DNA of 10,507 bases from JAJDBU01 sp046756925 (GTDB taxonomy: Bacteria; Nitrospirota; Nitrospiria; SBBL01; JAADHI01): positions 1 to 10,507 of the forward strand of contig JBHHXH010000083.1 in the NCBI GenBank assembly GCA_046756925.1, given 5' to 3'. A model generated the notes under the pieces. That model was given only the letters and a program-made list of their open reading frames with translations. It did no database searches and was not told the origin of the DNA. Positions 7,254 through 10,507 of the stretch are shown here, piece by piece (within the stretch, counting starts at the first letter, position 1; the number at the start of each line of letters is the position of its first letter). The translations under genes and the position numbers were made by a program.

Positions 7254-7811
7254 TTGATAACGCCTAAAAAGCTGTTGAATACAGTCATTTTCTCGGAGAT
7301 CTTGAAGGGCTTGCGCCTGACCTTCAAACATATGTTGGTTGGGAAGGTCATCACCGAGCAATATCCACGGGTGAAGCCGCAATTGCCCGACGGCTATCGC
7401 GGCGTCATTGTGCATCTGCGTTATGACGACATGACGGAAAAGTGTGTGGGTTGTTCGCTTTGCGAGGCGGCCTGTCCTTCACATTGCATCACCGTCGAGA
7501 GTGCGGAGAAGGAGGGCTTTCCCCAAAAACGCTATGCCAAACGATATATCCTGGATGTTACCAAGTGTGTTTTTTGCGGATTTTGCGTCCAAGCCTGCCC
7601 GGTCGATGCCTTGGCGTCGAGCAAGGAATATGAAATGGCGACCACGGACAAACGAAACCTCATCATGGACAAAGAGGCTATGCTTGCATTGGGAGATAAA
7701 TATTTTCCGCTTCGCCAAAAGCGCCCGAAATATTCTGAGGGTCGCTTCAATCTCTTTAAACAGATGAAAAGCGTCGGATTTCCGATGGCAAAGAAAGGAG
7801 ACGTCTCATGA
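7254..7811 (+). CDS. nuoI: NADH-quinone oxidoreductase subunit I (two [4Fe-4S] clusters)
   Basis: This is the TYKY-type ferredoxin subunit that carries clusters N6a and N6b and passes electrons from NuoG towards N2 and quinone. From the TTG start it has 185 residues, normal for NuoI. The N-terminal amphipathic part (about 1-38, with ILKGLRLTFKHMLVGKVITEQYP) matches the segment that lies on the membrane. The two ferredoxin motifs are Cys64/67/70/74 (CVGCSLCEAAC) and Cys105/108/111/115 (CVFCGFCVQACPVDAL). The C-terminal 60 or so residues are basic and tail-like, as in other bacterial NuoI. The same frame stays open well into nuoH, but that part encodes nothing NuoI-like, so I place the start at TTG, eight bases after the nuoH stop. 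The stop overlaps nuoJ by four bases (ATGA). Confidence 0.94.
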   Translation: MITPKKLLNTVIFSEILKGLRLTFKHMLVGKVITEQYPRVKPQLPDGYRGVIVHLRYDDMTEKCVGCSLCEAACPSHCITVESAEKEGFPQKRYAKRYILDVTKCVFCGFCVQACPVDALASSKEYEMATTDKRNLIMDKEAMLALGDKYFPLRQKRPKYSEGRFNLFKQMKSVGFPMAKKGDVS

Positions 7812-8386
7812 CCGCGCAACTCCTGTTTTTTTATTTTGGGGGAATGACCGTCGCAGGGGCCGTGGTGGCCGTCACCTCACCCAATTTAGTTTATAGCGCC
7901 CTATCCCTCCTCTTTACATTCATCCATATCGCGGGGATTTATATCCTGTTGAACGCGGAATTTATCGCCGCCGTTCAAATTATCGTCTATGCCGGCGCCA
8001 TTCTGGTGCTCTACCTCTTTGTGCTGATGTTGTTTAACCCCAAACAAGAGTCTCTGTATTTACACAAGCAGTACAAAGTCGGCATCTTTCTGGGGATGGT
8101 CGTATTGTTTCTCATGGTCTTTGCGGGATATCGGACGGAAATCCTGGGGCAAAACGGCCCGGTGACGATTGAAGCGGTACGGTCGATGGGGCATACCCGG
8201 GTCATTGGAAATGCCTTATATACAAACTATATTTTCCCCTTCGAGATCGCCTCTTTAATTTTATTGGTGGCGATGTTCGGGGCGATTATACTGGCTGGCC
8301 GGGGTCGGCGTCGGACAAAGGGACCGGCCGGAAGAGTCGATTTGTCGAGAAGAAAACGGATTGATGAAGTGATGGTTGGACGATGA
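7808..8386 (+). CDS. nuoJ: NADH-quinone oxidoreductase subunit J
   Basis: This is the ND6-type membrane subunit, located between NuoH and NuoK, whose third helix rearranges during coupling. It has 192 residues and five predicted helices (about 5-24, 28-48, 54-76, 91-108 and 143-163). The conserved third helix, EFIAAVQIIVYAGAILVLYLFVLMLFNP (51-78), is the clearest family mark, with Glu51 and Tyr61 present. After the last helix comes a basic tail rich in Arg and Lys (about 164-192) that probably stays in the cytoplasm by the positive-inside rule. The start overlaps the nuoI stop (ATGA), and a strong AAAGGAG (7794-7800) lies seven bases upstream. Its own stop overlaps the nuoK start by four bases, again ATGA, which implies coupled translation of nuoI, nuoJ and nuoK. 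Confidence 0.96.
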   Translation: MTAQLLFFYFGGMTVAGAVVAVTSPNLVYSALSLLFTFIHIAGIYILLNAEFIAAVQIIVYAGAILVLYLFVLMLFNPKQESLYLHKQYKVGIFLGMVVLFLMVFAGYRTEILGQNGPVTIEAVRSMGHTRVIGNALYTNYIFPFEIASLILLVAMFGAIILAGRGRRRTKGPAGRVDLSRRKRIDEVMVGR

Positions 8387-8685
8387 TTCCTTTAGAGTGG
8401 TATATCACTCTCGGTTTTTTTCTGTTTTCGATCGGTGTGGCCGGTGTGTTGATTCGTCGAAACATTATCATGGTGTTGCTTTCGATTGAGCTGATACTCA
8501 ATTCGGCCAATATCACCTTCGTGGCCTATTCGCATTATCATCAATCGATCGAAGGACAGATGATGGTGTTCTTTATACTCACGATGGCGGCTGCCGAGGT
8601 CGCATTGGGACTGGCCTTGGTGATTGCGCTGTATCGTGTCCGCTCCGTCTTGAACGTGGATGAAATCAACCTCCTAAAATGGTGA
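8383..8685 (+). CDS. nuoK: NADH-quinone oxidoreductase subunit K
   Basis: This is the ND4L-type membrane subunit, a three-helix protein related to MrpC that carries part of the proton path. Its 100 residues match the usual length exactly. The two membrane-buried glutamates known to matter in E. coli NuoK fall at the same positions here: Glu36 in LSIELILNSANI and Glu72 in AAAEVALGLALVIALYR. The start lies in the ATGA overlap with nuoJ. After the TGA at 8683-8685 there is a 32-base spacer without any stem typical of a terminator, then the antiporter-like gene, so transcription presumably continues. Confidence 0.97.
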   Translation: MIPLEWYITLGFFLFSIGVAGVLIRRNIIMVLLSIELILNSANITFVAYSHYHQSIEGQMMVFFILTMAAAEVALGLALVIALYRVRSVLNVDEINLLKW

Positions 8686-8717
8686 AGGAAACGGTTTGAA
8701 GAAACAAGGCTTATCAT

Positions 8718-10223
8718 ATGGAAATTGAATCTTACCGCCCCCTACTCGTATTGATCGTCTCGCTGATCGGGGCTGCGCTCATCGTCGTCAACAGAGATGA
8801 CGAGAACAAACGCGAGGCCTGCTCCGTCGCCGCGGCGGGTTTGAAATTTCTGTTGGTCATTTCCATGATTCCAGCGATATTGGAAGGGAATGTCTACCAT
8901 TTTACCCTCTTTACTTTTTTAGAAGAGGTGACGATCACATTAAAGGTGGACGCCCTGGGGATTATCTTTGCGACCGTCGCATCCTTCCTGTGGCTGGTGA
9001 CGACCTTTTATTCCATCGGCTATATGCGCGCTCATAAGGAGCAAAGCCAAACACGCTACTACACGTGTTTTGCCGTCACGCTTTCGATGACCATGGGGGT
9101 CGCCTTTTCGGGAAACGTCTTGACCCTCTATCTTTTCTACGAAATGCTGACCCTGATCACTTATCCCCTCGTTGCGCATAGTGAAACGGACGAGGCCTTT
9201 GCGGGCGCGAATAAATATCTTTTTTATCTCCTGGGCACCTCCAAGGCCTTTCTGCTGGCCGCCATGCTCATCACCTATGCCATCGCGGGCACGCTTGAAT
9301 TTCAACCGGGCGGTCTTTTTCCGGCGGATGCCAATTCGACGGCCATCGTGGTGGTCTTTTTTCTCTTCTTGGCAGGTATCGGCAAGGCGGCCATCATGCC
9401 GCTTCACGCGTGGCTTCCGGCGGCCATGGTGGCGCCGACACCGGTCAGTGCCTTGTTGCATGCCGTGGCTGTGGTCAATACGGGGGTTTTTTCCGTCCTC
9501 CGCATCATTTTTCATGTCTTCGGCGTTGATCTGATGAGGAGCCTTCACCTGGGAACCGCCACCGCCATCCTGGCCTCTTTCACGATCCTCATGGCGTCGA
9601 TGTATGCGATTACCCGCGACAACTTAAAGGCCCGGCTAGCCTATTCGACCGTAAGCCAGCTCTCTTATATTATCTTGGGTGCCGCCTTGCTTTCCCCCAG
9701 CGGCATGGCGGGTGGGGTCATCCACATCGCAAACCATGCTTTTTCAAAAATCACCCTCTTCTTTGCTGCCGGTTCCATCTTCGTGGCCTCCCATAAGACC
9801 AATATTTCTCAAATGAACGGCATCGGCCGCCAGCTGCCTTGGACGATGACCGCCTTTGCCATCGGCACCCTGAGCATGATCGGCGTGCCGCCGTCCGCCG
9901 GATTTGTCAGTAAGTGGTACCTGGCGGTTGGCACCATCGAAGCGGATCAAATCGCGATCCTGATCGTGCTGCTGACCAGTACGCTCCTGAACGCAATCTA
10001 TTTCGTTCCCATTGTGTTTAACGCGTTTTTTAAACCGCCTCCGGAGTTGGCGCTTGCCCACGCCCTTGCCGGAGACAAGGACGGGCATGGAGAAGAAGCC
10101 CATGAAGTGAAGGAGGTGAGCCCCTTTATCGTCGGCCCCTTGATGGTGACGGCCGTTATTTCTCTAATATTGGGCATGTTCCCGGATATCTTTTTTTCCT
10201 TGGTGAAAGTGGTGATCGGATGA
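8718..10223 (+). CDS. Antiporter-type proton-translocating subunit, MrpD-like (NuoL/M/N superfamily)
   Basis: This is a membrane pump subunit of the proton-conducting transporter family, shared by complex I (NuoL, M, N) and Mrp cation/proton antiporters. It has 501 residues and about 14 predicted helices. Likely key residues: Glu142 of LFYEMLTLITYPLVAH (helix 5), Lys223 and His230 of GIGKAAIMPLHAWLP (helix 7), His248 of VSALLHAVAVV (helix 8), His340 and Lys344 of ANHAFSKITLFFAAG, and Lys399 of PPSAGFVSKWYL (helix 12, where NuoL and NuoN have Lys and NuoM has Glu). The wording of the helix 5 and helix 7-8 motifs is closest to proteins annotated as monovalent cation/H+ antiporter subunit D. It lacks the long C-terminal lateral helix of NuoL. 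A His/Glu-rich loop (about 439-470) precedes the last helix. AAGG at 8706-8709 precedes the ATG by eight bases. It sits where nuoL normally follows nuoK. Whether it moves H+ or Na+ cannot be read from sequence. Confidence 0.88.
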   Translation: MEIESYRPLLVLIVSLIGAALIVVNRDDENKREACSVAAAGLKFLLVISMIPAILEGNVYHFTLFTFLEEVTITLKVDALGIIFATVASFLWLVTTFYSIGYMRAHKEQSQTRYYTCFAVTLSMTMGVAFSGNVLTLYLFYEMLTLITYPLVAHSETDEAFAGANKYLFYLLGTSKAFLLAAMLITYAIAGTLEFQPGGLFPADANSTAIVVVFFLFLAGIGKAAIMPLHAWLPAAMVAPTPVSALLHAVAVVNTGVFSVLRIIFHVFGVDLMRSLHLGTATAILASFTILMASMYAITRDNLKARLAYSTVSQLSYIILGAALLSPSGMAGGVIHIANHAFSKITLFFAAGSIFVASHKTNISQMNGIGRQLPWTMTAFAIGTLSMIGVPPSAGFVSKWYLAVGTIEADQIAILIVLLTSTLLNAIYFVPIVFNAFFKPPPELALAHALAGDKDGHGEEAHEVKEVSPFIVGPLMVTAVISLILGMFPDIFFSLVKVVIG

Positions 10224-10486
10224 GTGAACATCAAGAAACAACACATCAAGACAGTCAGGAAGACCTCGCCAAAAAGAACAAGCGGCTGAAGTTCTTATAT
10301 GCTTTTATCGGACTGATGGTGATCCTCGACATCTTCGCGCACCGGCATCATCCCTACTTTTTTTGGGATAAAATCCCCGGTTTCTCGGCGGTGATGGGTT
10401 TCGTCTCCTGCCTGATCTTGATCTTTTTTTCCAAAGGCATCGGCCATGCTTGGCTCATGAAGCGCAAGGACTACTACGATGATTAG
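10220..10486 (+). CDS. Small two-helix membrane protein of unknown function
   Basis: I do not recognise a named family. The 88 residues comprise a hydrophilic N-terminus rich in Gln, Glu, His and Lys (1-23), a hydrophobic helix (about 25-40, FLYAFIGLMVILDIFA), a loop with a His cluster (HRHHPYFFWDKIPGF, 41-55), a second helix (about 56-73, SAVMGFVSCLILIFFSKG) and a short charged tail ending KRKDYYDD. It is surely translated: its ATG overlaps the stop of the antiporter-like gene (ATGA), and its end overlaps the next start by eight bases. From memory, similar small proteins with a conserved IPGF loop and a KxDYYD tail recur beside MrpD-type complex I genes in other bacteria. I infer a role as an accessory or assembly factor of the membrane arm, or an extra subunit; nothing in the sequence shows an enzymatic function. 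Confidence 0.8.
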   Translation: MSEHQETTHQDSQEDLAKKNKRLKFLYAFIGLMVILDIFAHRHHPYFFWDKIPGFSAVMGFVSCLILIFFSKGIGHAWLMKRKDYYDD

Positions 10487-10507
10487 TTGGGTGCATCCGG
10501 CCTTATT
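10479..10507 (+). CDS. Start of a further gene, probably another antiporter-like subunit (3' part outside window)
   Basis: An ATG at 10479 opens a frame reading MISWVHPAL up to the right edge. AAGGA at 10466-10470 is eight bases upstream, ideal for a ribosome binding site, and the start overlaps the end of the 88-residue gene by eight bases in a different frame. The first residues (a Trp, then a HPAL-type turn into hydrophobic sequence) resemble the beginning of membrane subunits of the NuoL/M/N/MrpD family, and complex I needs more such subunits than the one seen here. Only nine codons are visible, so the product is an inference from position. Confidence 0.5.

Noticed and set aside
8686..8717. 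Spacer between nuoK and the antiporter-like gene as a possible operon boundary
   Set aside because: It is only 32 bases long and has no stem-loop with a T run and no clear -35/-10 promoter pair. It looks like an ordinary intra-operon gap with a ribosome binding site.
8940..9548. Minus-strand open frame of about 200 codons opposite the antiporter-like gene
   Set aside because: Its translation is highly charged and low-complexity, as expected from the reverse complement of membrane-helix codons; it has no independent support.

Overview
The window is one uninterrupted plus-strand operon for respiratory complex I (proton-pumping NADH:quinone oxidoreductase). In order it holds the 3' part of nuoC, then nuoD, nuoE, nuoF, nuoG, nuoH, nuoI, nuoJ and nuoK. 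These are followed by a 501-residue antiporter-type membrane subunit of the MrpD/NuoL/M/N superfamily, a small two-helix membrane protein of unknown function, and the first nine codons of a further gene at the right edge. Genes overlap by 1-8 nt or sit within about 55 nt of each other. I see no RNA gene, mobile element, CRISPR array, internal promoter or terminator, and no gap longer than 54 nt, so the whole stretch is probably one transcript.

Layout: 1-1690 encodes the quinone-side connecting subunits NuoC and NuoD. 1745-6203 encodes the NADH-oxidising module NuoE, NuoF and NuoG (FMN plus most Fe-S clusters). 6226-7245 is the membrane anchor NuoH that forms the quinone tunnel. 7254-7811 is the two-cluster ferredoxin-like NuoI, started from TTG. 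7808-8685 encodes the small membrane subunits NuoJ and NuoK. 8718-10223 is the antiporter-like pump subunit and 10220-10486 the small accessory protein. Electrons would pass NADH -> FMN (NuoF) -> clusters in NuoF, NuoG and NuoI -> quinone at the NuoD/NuoH interface. NuoH, J, K and the antiporter-like subunits would carry the coupled ion translocation. All cluster-binding cysteines and the main proton-path residues I looked for are present, so the enzyme looks functional. NuoE and NuoF argue for NADH as donor.

What departs from a textbook nuo operon: (1) NuoG carries two complete CxxCxxCxxxC motifs where canonical NuoG has ligands for only one cluster there, and its large domain resembles formate dehydrogenase but lacks the Mo-ligating residue; (2) NuoK is followed by an MrpD-like subunit rather than an evident NuoL; (3) an 88-residue two-helix protein is translationally coupled between antiporter-like genes.

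Organism: a bacterium with roughly balanced to slightly GC-rich DNA, unfused nuoC and nuoD, and ordinary Shine-Dalgarno sites. From memory, this combination (FDH-like NuoG, MrpD-type subunits, small protein ending in KDYYD) resembles complex I operons of Desulfobacterota, Nitrospirota and related lineages rather than the E. coli or mitochondrial type. That is a weak inference and the lineage is not resolved from the window. This is essentially a conserved housekeeping or energy-metabolism region; the only truly uncharacterised gene is the 88-residue one.
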